A stretch of 19,013 nt of DNA from CAIWXH01 sp964555675 (GTDB lineage Bacteria > Chloroflexota > Chloroflexia > Chloroflexales > Chloroflexaceae), in NCBI GenBank assembly GCA_964555675.1, contig CAZKTU010000119.1, positions 1-19,013 on the forward strand. The letters are read 5' to 3'. This document shows positions 1 through 11,310 of the stretch, piece after piece (the first letter of the stretch is position 1; the number at the start of each line of letters is the position of its first letter). The notes under the pieces were generated by a model, which worked only from the letters and a program-made list of their open reading frames with translations, had not been told where the DNA came from and ran no database searches. The translations under genes and the position numbers were made by a program.

Positions 1-1208
1 TGCTCGCCACCCTGGTCGGCTGGCTGGGCGACCTGCAGCTGGCCGAAGACGCGCTCCAGGACGCCCTGGTGTCCGCCCTCGAGCACTGGCCGACCGCGGG
101 CATCCCCGAGCGCCCCGGCGCCTGGATGACCCGCGCCGCCCGCCGCAAAGCCCTCGACCGCCTGCGCCGCGGCGACGGGGCCCGCGCCAGGGTCAGCGTC
201 GACGCGCTCGAGGGCAGCCTGGCCGCGCCCCCCGACGACCTCGACAGCCTCGACGACATCCCCGACGAGCGGCTCAAGCTGCTCTTCACCTGCTGCCACC
301 CGGCTCTGCCCCTCGACGCGCAGGTGGCCCTGACCCTGCACGCCCTGGGCGGCCTGACCACCGCCGAGATCGCCCGCGCCTTCCTGGTGCCCCTGCCCAC
401 CATGGCCCAGCGCCTGGTGCGCGCCAAACGCAAGATCAAAGACGCCGGCATCCCCTTCGTCGTGCCCCCCGCCCACCAGATCGGCGAACGCCTCGCCGCC
501 GTGCTCCACGTGATCTACCTGATCTTCACCGAGGGCTACGGCGCCGCCCAGGGCGAGGCCCTCATGCGGCACGACCTGTGCGACGAGGCCATCCGCCTGG
601 GCCGCATCACCGTCGCCCTGCTCACCAAAAGCCCCGAGCAGGCCCCGCCTGCGGCCCACGCCGAGGCCCTCGGCCTGCTCGCCCTGATGCTGCTGCATAA
701 CGCGCGCCGCCAGGCCCGCCTCGACGCCGGCGGCGCGCTGGTGCTGCTCGAGGCCCAGGACCGTACCCTCTGGGACCGCGCGCAGATCACTACCGGCCTG
801 GCCCTGCTCGACAAGGCCCTCTCGCTGCGCAGCGCCGGGCCATACCAGATGCAGGCCGCGATCAGTGCGCTCCACGCCCAGGCCCCCACCCCCGCCGACA
901 CCGACTGGACCCAGATCGCGGCCCTCTACGGCGAGCTGCTGATGCACACCAGCAGCCCGGTGATCGCGCTCAACCGGGCCGTCGCGATCGGCATGGCCTT
1001 CGGCCCCGAGCGCGGCCTCGCCGACCTCGACCTGCTCGCCGACGAGCCCACGCTGCGCGACTACCACCAACTGCCCCTCGCCCGCGCCGATATGCTGCGC
1101 CGCCTCGGCCGCGTCGACGAGGCCCGCAGCGCCTACCTGCGCGCCCTCGAGCTCTGCCAGAACGGCGTCGAGCGCAACGCGATTCTGCGCCGGCTCAGTT
1201 ACCTATAG
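1..1208 (+). CDS. ECF-type RNA polymerase sigma factor with C-terminal TPR-like extension (ECF42-like), 5' end cut by window
   Basis: The frame is open from the first base, giving 401 visible residues; only a short N-terminal piece should be missing, because ECF42 proteins are usually about 400-420 residues. The remaining part of sigma region 2 shows AEDALQDALVSALEHWP and the AWMTRAARRKALDRLRR stretch. Region 4 has a helix-turn-helix around GGLTTAEIARAFLVPLPTMAQRL. The remaining roughly 270 residues are a helical extension (DUF6596/TPR type) with TEGYGAAQG and SPVIALNRAVAIGMAFGPE, typical of ECF42. In this family the extension is thought to replace an anti-sigma factor as the regulatory part, and the gene commonly neighbours a YCII/DGPF-domain gene, which would lie upstream of the window. 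The role is promoter recognition by RNA polymerase; its regulon is unknown. A 7-bp hairpin follows the stop codon. A GTG at 69 is an internal codon, not the start. Confidence 0.9.
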   Translation, partial: LATLVGWLGDLQLAEDALQDALVSALEHWPTAGIPERPGAWMTRAARRKALDRLRRGDGARARVSVDALEGSLAAPPDDLDSLDDIPDERLKLLFTCCHPALPLDAQVALTLHALGGLTTAEIARAFLVPLPTMAQRLVRAKRKIKDAGIPFVVPPAHQIGERLAAVLHVIYLIFTEGYGAAQGEALMRHDLCDEAIRLGRITVALLTKSPEQAPPAAHAEALGLLALMLLHNARRQARLDAGGALVLLEAQDRTLWDRAQITTGLALLDKALSLRSAGPYQMQAAISALHAQAPTPADTDWTQIAALYGELLMHTSSPVIALNRAVAIGMAFGPERGLADLDLLADEPTLRDYHQLPLARADMLRRLGRVDEARSAYLRALELCQNGVERNAILRRLSYL

Positions 1209-1215
1209 GTCGCCG

Positions 1216-1231
1216 GGGCCGTCAACGGCCC
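1216..1231 (+). terminator. GC-rich hairpin after the sigma factor stop codon
   Basis: Perfect 7-bp inverted repeat GGGCCGT-CA-ACGGCCC begins 7 nt after the stop codon. There is no U-tract, so it may act as a weak or factor-dependent terminator, or as a 3'-end stabiliser. It separates the sigma factor gene from the cox promoter candidate. Confidence 0.4.
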
Positions 1232-1254
1232 AGCGTGCCGAGCATAGATTGCCA

Positions 1255-1283
1255 TTGCCAGCACAGAGGATCTGGAGTATGCT
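1255..1283 (+). promoter_or_regulatory. Candidate sigma-70-type promoter of the cox cluster
   Basis: TTGCCA (1255-1260), a 17-bp spacer and TATGCT (1278-1283) fit a housekeeping promoter with 4/6 matches at each box. Transcription would start near 1290, about 30 nt before the coxD ATG. The site lies in a conspicuously AT-richer island between two GC-rich genes. There is no strong Shine-Dalgarno before coxD. Confidence 0.45.
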
Positions 1284-1286
1284 GAT

Positions 1287-1315
1287 CATATCTCCGTGAT
1301 CTGATAGACATATCT
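1287..1315 (+). repeat. Paired CATATCT direct repeats near the predicted cox transcription start
   Basis: CATATCT occurs at 1287-1293 and again at 1309-1315, 22 bp apart start to start, close to two helical turns. A GATCA...TGATC inverted repeat (1284-1300 area) overlaps the first copy. Both lie between the -10 box and the coxD start, a place where a repressor or activator could bind. The link to regulation is inference. Confidence 0.3.
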
Positions 1316-1321
1316 GCAGCG

Positions 1322-2206
1322 ATGCTGAGCTCCATCGAGGGAACCGCCTCGGCCCTGGCGCACGAGTCGTACGTCGCCGACATCGGCCTGAGCACCAGTC
1401 TCTTCCTCGCCCTGCGCATGGGCAAAGCCCTCTTGCTCGAGGGCGAGCCGGGCGTGGGCAAGACCGAGGTGGCCAAGGTGCTCAGCCGGATCTTCGCGGC
1501 GCCCCTGCTGCGTCTGCAGTGCTACGAGGGCATCGACGTGGCCCAGGCGGTGTACGAGTGGAACTACCCGCGCCAGCTCCTCGAGCTGCAGGCCCGCCGC
1601 GAGCACGCCGGCCCCGGCGCCCACCTCCACACCGAGGGCATCTACAGCGAAGCCTTCTTGCTCAAGCGCCCCCTGCTGCAGGCGATCGACGCCGCCAACG
1701 AGCGGGCCCCCGTGCTGCTGATCGACGAGCTCGACCGCGCCGACGAGGAGTTCGAGAGCTTCCTGCTCGAGCTGCTCTCGGACTTCCAGATCACCATCCC
1801 CGAGCTCGGCACCCTGCGGGCCCGCCACCGCCCGATCGTGATCATCACCTCGAACCGCACCCGCGAGCTCCACGACGCCCTCAAGCGGCGCTGCGTCTAC
1901 CACTGGATCGACTACCCCTCGCCCGAGAAGGAGCTCGAGATCGTCCGCCGCAAGCTCCCCGGCGTCGGCGAGCGCCTCGCCGCCCAGGTGGTGGGCTTCG
2001 TGCAGGCGGCCCGCCGCGAGGATCTGGCCAAGCCCCCGGGCGTGGCCGAGACCCTCGACTGGGCCGAGGCCCTGACCCATCTGAACGCCAGCGAGCTGAG
2101 CCCGGCCGTGGTCGACGCGACCCTCGGTATGATCCTCAAATACCAGGACGACGTCGACACCCTGCGCGGCGCCGTCGCCGCCCGGATCGTAGAGACCGTG
2201 CAGTAG
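1322..2206 (+). CDS. coxD: CoxD-like MoxR-family AAA+ ATPase, CO dehydrogenase maturation
   Basis: The 294-residue protein carries Walker A GEPGVGKT (residues 41-48), Walker B VLLIDE (131-136), a sensor-1 region TSN (176-178) and an arginine pair R189-R190 suited to an arginine finger. The YEGID and YEWNYPRQLL segments after Walker A are typical of the CoxD/MoxR branch. In Afipia (Oligotropha) carboxidovorans, CoxD is an ATPase chaperone needed to convert the bare Mo centre of CO dehydrogenase into the active Mo-S-Cu form. Position directly before a VWA gene and coxMSL supports the same job here. MoxR proteins usually work with a VWA partner, here the next gene. The ATG lacks a clear Shine-Dalgarno but matches the expected N-terminus; no better upstream start is seen. 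Confidence 0.9.
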   Translation: MLSSIEGTASALAHESYVADIGLSTSLFLALRMGKALLLEGEPGVGKTEVAKVLSRIFAAPLLRLQCYEGIDVAQAVYEWNYPRQLLELQARREHAGPGAHLHTEGIYSEAFLLKRPLLQAIDAANERAPVLLIDELDRADEEFESFLLELLSDFQITIPELGTLRARHRPIVIITSNRTRELHDALKRRCVYHWIDYPSPEKELEIVRRKLPGVGERLAAQVVGFVQAARREDLAKPPGVAETLDWAEALTHLNASELSPAVVDATLGMILKYQDDVDTLRGAVAARIVETVQ

Positions 2207-2263
2207 CCAGCCCCCTGGGCCCGCCGAGCGGCGCCGGGTCCCTCTCGTCTGGGAACACGTTAG

Positions 2264-3421
2264 ATGGGCGACGAGGCCTTCCTCACCAACTGCCTGACCT
2301 TCGCCAGGATGCTCCAGCGGGCCGGCCTGCCCGTCGGCCTCGAGCAGCGCCTCGATCTGCTGCGCGCCCTCGCCCTGGTCGATATCGGCTCGCGCGAGCA
2401 GGTCTACCACGCCTGCCGCAGCATGCTGGTGGGCGGCCGCGACCAACTGCCGGTCTTCGACGCGATCTTCGCCCGCTTCTGGCGTCGCCACGAGGAGGGC
2501 CCGGCCCGGCGCCGCCAGACCATGCCCCGCGCCCCGCGCCATCGCCCCCGCGAGCAGCCCTTCACCATCGTCACCTACATGGCCTACAAGGCCCGCCTGG
2601 GCGACGAGGCGGTCGACGTCGCCGATAAGGCCGGCGCCTATAGCCCCGGCGAGCTGCTGCAGCGCAAAGAGTTCTCGGCCATGAGCCCCGAGGAGCTGGC
2701 CCAGGTGCGCCGGCTCATCCAGCGCCTCGACTGGCGCGTCAGCCGGCGGGTCACCCGTCGCCGCGCCCCGCGCCGCCGCGGCGAGGCCCTGCTGATGCGC
2801 CGGGTGGTGCGCGACGCCGCCCGCCACGGCGGGGTGCCGCTGAACCTTCCGCGCCAGGAGCGCAAGCGCAAGCCGCGCCCCCTGGTGATCATCGCCGATA
2901 TCAGCGGCTCGATGGAGAAGTACAGCCGCCTGCTGCTGCAGCTCTGCTACAGCGCCGGCAGGCGCCTCAGCCGGGTCGAGAGCTTCGTCTTCGGCACCAG
3001 GCTCACCAGGGTCACCGGCCAGCTGCGCCTGCGCAACCTCGACCGGGCGCTCGAGCAGGCCGCCCGCGAGGTGGTCGACTGGGGCGGGGGCACCCGCATC
3101 GGCGCCAGCCTGCACAGCTTCAACCGGCGCTGGGCGCGGCGCGTGCTCGGCCGGGGCGCCGTGGTGCTGGTGATCAGCGACGGCTGGGAGCACGGCGACC
3201 CGCAGCTGCTCGCCCGCGAGGTGCGCGCCCTGCGCCGCCGCAGCCACCGCCTGATCTGGCTCAACCCCCTGGCCGGCCGCGACGGCTACCGCCCCCTCGC
3301 CGCAGGCATGGCCGCGGCCAGGCGCCACATCGACGATTTTCTTCCCATCCATAACCTCCAGAGTCTGGAGGATCTGGCTGCTCGCCTGGCAAACCTCGAC
3401 CCGCGCCGCGTCCGGGCCTAG
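2264..3421 (+). CDS. coxE: CoxE-like VWA-domain protein, CO dehydrogenase maturation
   Basis: This 385-residue protein has a helical, Arg-rich N-terminal half and a C-terminal von Willebrand A domain from about residue 205. The MIDAS metal site is complete: DISGS (D212, S214, S216), T277 in GGGTRIG, and D306 in ISDGWEHGD. These features match the CoxE family. CoxE works with the CoxD ATPase to insert sulphur and copper into the CO dehydrogenase active site, acting in the cytoplasm. It lies 57 bp after coxD and 91 bp before coxM. The segment at residues 160-205 is very basic (RRVTRRRAPRRRG), which could bind an acidic partner, though it may simply be a linker. Confidence 0.88.
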   Translation: MGDEAFLTNCLTFARMLQRAGLPVGLEQRLDLLRALALVDIGSREQVYHACRSMLVGGRDQLPVFDAIFARFWRRHEEGPARRRQTMPRAPRHRPREQPFTIVTYMAYKARLGDEAVDVADKAGAYSPGELLQRKEFSAMSPEELAQVRRLIQRLDWRVSRRVTRRRAPRRRGEALLMRRVVRDAARHGGVPLNLPRQERKRKPRPLVIIADISGSMEKYSRLLLQLCYSAGRRLSRVESFVFGTRLTRVTGQLRLRNLDRALEQAAREVVDWGGGTRIGASLHSFNRRWARRVLGRGAVVLVISDGWEHGDPQLLAREVRALRRRSHRLIWLNPLAGRDGYRPLAAGMAAARRHIDDFLPIHNLQSLEDLAARLANLDPRRVRA

Positions 3422-3512
3422 AAAGGAGTGTGCGACCGCTCAAGCAGTCCGGGCAGAGGCTAGTTGTCATTAAGGTGAGCAGTGTAGCCCCTAGTAGCAA
3501 GAGGTATCACCG

Positions 3513-4385
3513 ATGATCCCGTCCGTGTTCGACTTCTATGCGCCAAAGAGCCTCGACGAGGCGGTGGCGCTGCTCAGGCAGTACGGCGACGAGGCCAAGG
3601 TCCTCGCCGGCGGTCAGAGCCTGATCCCGGCCATGCGCTTCCGCCTGGCCGCGCCCGCCGTCCTCGTCGACATCAACGCGATCGAGGGCCTCGACTCTAT
3701 CACTGAGAGCGCCACCCACCTGACGATCGGCGCCCTCGCCCGCGAGGCGGCCCTCGAGGAGCACGCCTTCATCGGCGAGCGCTACAAGCTGCTGGCCGAC
3801 GCCGCCCACGTGATCGCCGACCCGCTGGTGCGCAACCGGGCCACCGTCGGGGGCAATATTGCCCACGCCGACCCCGCCAACGATCACCCCGCCGTCATGC
3901 TCGCCTACAACGCCGAGGTGCTCGCCCACGGCCCCCGCGGCCCGCGCACGATCGCGATCGACGACTTCTTCACCGGCATGTTCTCGACCGCCCTCGAGCC
4001 CGACGAGCTGCTCACCGCGATCCGCATCCCCCGCCCCGGCCCCGGCGCGGGCGGCGCCTATATCAAGGTCGAGCGCAAGGTGGGCGACTACGCCATCTCG
4101 GCCGTGGCCGTGCAGCTGACCATGGCCGGCGACGTCTGCCAGGACATCCGCATCGGCCTGACCAACGTCAGCCCCACCCCCATGCGCGCCGAGGCCGCCG
4201 AGGCCCTGCTGCGCGGCCGACCCCTGAGCGACGAAGCCCTCGAGGCCGCCGGCCAGGCCGCCGCCGCCGCCTGCGACCCCTCCGCCGACCTGCGCGGCCC
4301 GATCGAGTACAAACGCGACCTCACCCGCGTGCTGGTCAAGCGGGCCGTGCGCAAAGCCGCCGCCCGAGCCGCCGGAGGAAACTGA
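3513..4385 (+). CDS. coxM: Aerobic CO dehydrogenase medium subunit, FAD-binding
   Basis: The 290-residue flavoprotein has the two glycine-rich FAD motifs of the vanillyl-alcohol oxidase/PCMH fold, AGGQS (32-36) and TVGGN (111-115, in TVGGNIAHADPAND). The C-terminal third matches the CO dehydrogenase flavoprotein C-terminal domain. CoxM takes electrons from the iron-sulphur clusters of CoxS and passes them to the respiratory chain, probably to quinone, at the cytoplasmic membrane face. The ATG is preceded by AGAGGT about 8 nt upstream. The stop codon shares one base with the coxS start (TGATG), so the two genes are translationally coupled. The M-S-L gene order is that of form I enzymes; form II clusters run S-L-M. 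Confidence 0.95.
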   Translation: MIPSVFDFYAPKSLDEAVALLRQYGDEAKVLAGGQSLIPAMRFRLAAPAVLVDINAIEGLDSITESATHLTIGALAREAALEEHAFIGERYKLLADAAHVIADPLVRNRATVGGNIAHADPANDHPAVMLAYNAEVLAHGPRGPRTIAIDDFFTGMFSTALEPDELLTAIRIPRPGPGAGGAYIKVERKVGDYAISAVAVQLTMAGDVCQDIRIGLTNVSPTPMRAEAAEALLRGRPLSDEALEAAGQAAAAACDPSADLRGPIEYKRDLTRVLVKRAVRKAAARAAGGN

Positions 4386-4878
4386 TGAGCACTCACAGCA
4401 TCACCCTGACCGTGAACGGCGCGACCCAGACCGTGACCACTGAGGCGCGCACCCTCCTCGTCCACCTGATCCGCGAGCAGCTGAGCCTGACCGGCACCCA
4501 CATCGGCTGCGACACCTCGAGCTGCGGCGCCTGCACCGTGCTGCTCAACGGGCGGGCCGTCAAGAGCTGCACCATGTTCGCCGTGCAGGCCGACGGGGCC
4601 AGCGTCGAGACGATCGAGGGCGTGGCCACCAACGGCAACCTGCACCCGCTCCAGGAGGGCTTCTGGGAGAAGCACGGCCTGCAGTGCGGCTACTGCACCC
4701 CCGGCATGATTATGTCGGCCAAGGCCCTGCTGGCCAGCAACCCCGCCCCCAGCGAGGACGAGATCCGCTACGGGATCTCGGGCAACCTGTGCCGGTGCAC
4801 CGGCTACCAGAAGATCGTAGAGGCTGTTCAGTACGCCGCCGAGAAGCTGCGCGAGCAGCAGGCCGAGGAGGTGCCCGC

Positions 4879-4882
<4 letters not shown>
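4385..4882 (+). CDS. coxS: Aerobic CO dehydrogenase small subunit, two [2Fe-2S] clusters
   Basis: The 165-residue protein has a plant-ferredoxin-type N-terminal domain with C42, C47, C50 and C62 (GCDTSSCGAC...SC) and a helical second domain with C101, C104, C136 and C138 (CGYC...CRC). All eight ligands for the two clusters are present. Length and layout match CoxS. It relays electrons from the Mo/Cu site of CoxL to FAD in CoxM. GGAGGA about 6 nt upstream is a good ribosome binding site inside the end of coxM. The final codons contain GAGGAGG, which serves coxL. Confidence 0.96.
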
Positions 4883-7362
<2,480 letters not shown>

Positions 7363-7372
7363 ACCGCTTCGC

Positions 7373-7404
7373 GGAGGGTTCAAGGGGCACCCCTTGAACC
7401 CTCC
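7373..7404. repeat. Perfect 15-bp inverted repeat between coxL and xdhC
   Basis: GGAGGGTTCAAGGGG (7373-7387), two bases, then its exact complement CCCCTTGAACCCTCC (7390-7404). It fills most of the 54-bp gap after coxL and ends 12 nt before the next ATG. On the + strand it is followed by CTCGG and an A-tract, not a U-tract, so a simple intrinsic terminator is unlikely. It may stabilise the coxL mRNA 3' end, lower xdhC expression, or be a dispersed genomic repeat. Confidence 0.7.
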
Positions 7405-7416
7405 TCGGAAAAAACT

Positions 7417-8367
7417 ATGTACGACGACTACTTTCTGAAGGCCCACGAGCTGACCCAGCGCGGCGAGCCGTTCGCCACCGCCACGGTCGTGCGCGCCGAG
7501 CGCCCCACCTCGGGCAAGCCCGGCGACCGGGCGATCGTCACGGCGGGCGGCGAGCTGCACGGCTGGATCGGCGGCAGCTGCGCCCAGCCCACCGTGGTGC
7601 GCGAGGCCCTGGCCGCCCTGCACGACGACCAGAGCCGGCTGGTGCGGCTCTCGCCCGACCCCGCCGCCCAGCAGCCCCGCGAGGGCGTGCGCGACGTGGC
7701 CATGACCTGCTATAGCGGCGGAACGCTCGAGATCTTTATCGAGCCGCATCCCCCGCGCCCGCGCCTGCTGGTGGTGGGCGGCCTGCCCGTGGCCAGGGCC
7801 CTGGCCCACCTGGGCCACGCCATGAGCTACCACGTGATCGCCGTCGACCCCGACCACGCCGGCGGCGTCATCGCCGGGGCGGCCGAGCAGCTCGCCGACC
7901 TCGACGCTATGGCCGCCCGGGTCACGCCCCTGACCTTCGCGGTGGTGGCGACCCACGGCCACTACGACGAGCTGGCCCTCGAGCGGCTGCTGCCAACTGC
8001 CGCGCCCTACGTCGGCCTGGTGGCCAGCCGCACCCGCGCCGAGGCCGTGCGCCGCTACCTGGCCGACCAGGGTCTGCCCGCGCCCCAGGTCGCCCGCCTG
8101 CGCGCCCCCGCCGGGCTCGACCTCGGCGCCCGTCGCGGCGACGAGATCGCCCTGAGCATCATGGCCGAGATTGTCGGCTCGCGCCGCCAGGCCCCCGCCG
8201 AGGCCGCCTCCGCCCCCGCCACCGCGGCCTGCCCCGTCTGCGCCACCATGGTCGCCGTGGCCGGCGCGAAGTTCACCGCCGTACACGAGGGCGCAACCTA
8301 CTACTTCTGCTGCCCCGGCTGCCGCTATGTCTTCGTCCAGAGCCCCGCGCAGTATGTGGTAGCATGA
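7417..8367 (+). CDS. XdhC/CoxI-family molybdenum-enzyme maturation protein with C-terminal YHS domain
   Basis: The 316-residue protein has an XdhC_CoxI N-terminal domain (about 10-110; WIGGSCAQPTVVREAL, then CYSGGTLEIFIEP) and a Rossmann-like XdhC C-terminal domain (about 122-258; LLVVGGLPVARALAHLG, VASRTRAEAVRRYL, and LGARRGDEIALSIMAEI). Residues 270-316 form a YHS/TRASH-type module with C272, C275, C298, C299 and C302 (CPVC and YYFCCPGC). XdhC proteins bind Mo cofactor and help its sulphuration before insertion into the apoenzyme. YHS domains bind metals, often copper. In a cluster whose product needs a Mo-S-Cu site, the fusion could join Mo-cofactor handling with copper delivery (inference). 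It corresponds best to CoxF or CoxI; I leave the symbol open. The ribosome binding site is weak (GGA at 7407). Confidence 0.88.
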   Translation: MYDDYFLKAHELTQRGEPFATATVVRAERPTSGKPGDRAIVTAGGELHGWIGGSCAQPTVVREALAALHDDQSRLVRLSPDPAAQQPREGVRDVAMTCYSGGTLEIFIEPHPPRPRLLVVGGLPVARALAHLGHAMSYHVIAVDPDHAGGVIAGAAEQLADLDAMAARVTPLTFAVVATHGHYDELALERLLPTAAPYVGLVASRTRAEAVRRYLADQGLPAPQVARLRAPAGLDLGARRGDEIALSIMAEIVGSRRQAPAEAASAPATAACPVCATMVAVAGAKFTAVHEGATYYFCCPGCRYVFVQSPAQYVVA

Positions 8368-8371
8368 GCGC

Positions 8372-8394
8372 CCGGCGCGTCACTGGCGCGCCGG
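8372..8394 (+). terminator. Hairpin closing the cox cluster
   Basis: CCGGCGCG (8372-8379), a 7-nt loop, and CGCGCCGG (8387-8394) form an 8-bp all-GC stem starting 5 nt after the xdhC stop. There is no U-tract. It probably marks the 3' end of the cox transcript and separates it from the aldo/keto reductase gene. Confidence 0.5.
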
Positions 8395-8426
8395 CCTCGG
8401 CTAACTACTCTGCGGGGAGGTAGGAC

Positions 8427-9422
8427 ATGGAGCGCCTGAAGCTCGGGGCCGCGGGGCCCCTCGTCACCCGCCTCGGGCTGGGGCTGGCCGCCCTGGGCCG
8501 CCCGGGCTATATCACCCTGGGCCACGCCGAAGACCTCGAGCGCACCTACGACCCGGCCCTGATGGAGGCACAGGCCCACAGCGTGTGCGATGCGGCCTGG
8601 GAGGCGGGGGTGCGCTACTTCGACGCCGCCCGCTCGTACGGCCGCGCCGAAGAGTTCCTCGGCAGGTGGCTGCGCAGCCGGCGTCGCCTGCCCATCGAGG
8701 TGACCGTGGGCTCGAAGTGGGGCTACACCTACACCGCCGGCTGGCAGACCGAGGCCCCCGCCCACGAGGTCAAGGAGCACAGCCTGGCCGTCCTGCAACG
8801 CCAGTGGGCCGAGAGTACGGCCAACCTTGGGATCTACCTGCGGCTCTACCAGATCCACTCGGCCACCCTCGAAAGCGGCGTGCTCGAGAATGTGGCGGTG
8901 CTGGCGGCCCTGGCCCGCCTCAAGGCCGGCGCGATCACGATCGGCCTGTCGGTCAGCGGCCCGCGCCAGGCCGAGGTGATCCGCAAGGCCATCGGCGTGC
9001 GCGTCGACGGCGAGCCCCTCTTCGAGGTCGTGCAGGCCACCTGGAACCCCCTCGAGCCCTCGGCCGGCGCGGCCCTCGCCGAGGCCCACGCCGCCGGCGT
9101 CGGCGTGCTCGTGAAGGAGGCCCTGGCCAATGGGCGCCTCACCGAGCGCAACGCCGACCCGCACTTCGCCCCCCAGCGGGCCGTCCTCGCCGCCCAAGCC
9201 GCCCGCCTCGGCTGTACCCTCGACGCTCTGGCCCTCGCCGCCGCCCTGGCCCAGCCCTGGGCCAGCGTGGTGCTCAGCGGCGCCGCAACCGTCGCCCAGC
9301 TGGGCTCCAACCTCGCCGCCCTGGCTGTCCCCTGGGACGAAGAGGCCGCCGCCGCCCTCGCCGCCCTCGCCGAGCCGCCCGAGGCTTACTGGTCGACCCG
9401 CGCGGCCCTGCCCTGGAATTAG
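8427..9422 (+). CDS. Aldo/keto reductase family oxidoreductase
   Basis: The 331-residue TIM-barrel protein keeps the catalytic tetrad of the family: D66 and Y71 (YFDAARSYG), K97 (VGSKWGY) and H144 (YQIHSA). It is therefore expected to be an active NADPH-dependent carbonyl reductase; the substrate cannot be told from sequence. GGGGAGG 6 nt before the ATG is a strong ribosome binding site. It follows the cox cluster after a hairpin, so it may be a separate unit or receive read-through; no functional link to CO oxidation is evident. Its catalytic Asp motif is FDAA rather than the more usual FDTA, a mild change. Confidence 0.9.
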   Translation: MERLKLGAAGPLVTRLGLGLAALGRPGYITLGHAEDLERTYDPALMEAQAHSVCDAAWEAGVRYFDAARSYGRAEEFLGRWLRSRRRLPIEVTVGSKWGYTYTAGWQTEAPAHEVKEHSLAVLQRQWAESTANLGIYLRLYQIHSATLESGVLENVAVLAALARLKAGAITIGLSVSGPRQAEVIRKAIGVRVDGEPLFEVVQATWNPLEPSAGAALAEAHAAGVGVLVKEALANGRLTERNADPHFAPQRAVLAAQAARLGCTLDALALAAALAQPWASVVLSGAATVAQLGSNLAALAVPWDEEAAAALAALAEPPEAYWSTRAALPWN

Positions 9423-9473
9423 CGGGCAGACCCTCGCGGCTCGGTGGTGGGGGGCCCTGCCCGACTGGCTAGC

Positions 9474-9502
9474 TTGCCGCGCCCCCCTCGGTGTGCGATA
9501 CT
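9474..9502 (+). promoter_or_regulatory. Candidate promoter of the ABC exporter pair
   Basis: TTGCCG (9474-9479), 17 bp, GATACT (9497-9502) with a TGC extended -10 immediately before it. Transcription would start near 9509, about 50 nt before the ATG. The box scores are moderate (4/6 each), but spacing and the extended -10 support it. Confidence 0.4.
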
Positions 9503-9559
9503 TCTGGCGTCCCCTGACCGCCGCCCGCAATCGCAAAGCGTCTATCGCAAGGACCGCCC

Positions 9560-11308
<1,749 letters not shown>

Positions 11309-11310
11309 GC

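Noticed and set aside
1286..3352. 688-codon minus-strand open frame opposite coxD and coxE
   Set aside because: Same high-GC shadow effect; the plus-strand proteins have complete catalytic motifs.
3430..3516. 28-codon GTG-initiated ORF ending in an ATGA overlap with coxM, preceded by AAAGGAG
   Set aside because: The spacing from AAAGGAG to GTG is only about 1 nt, too close for initiation, and the peptide has no recognisable pattern. A coupling leader peptide is possible but unsupported.
4684..4878. Upstream extension of the coxL frame
   Set aside because: It lies wholly within coxS; GTG 4879 has a ribosome binding site and the usual 4-bp overlap.
9423..9463. CGGGCAG...CTGCCCG inverted repeat after the aldo/keto reductase gene
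   Set aside because: The 7-bp arms are separated by a large loop of about 27 nt and there is no U-tract; too weak to call a terminator.
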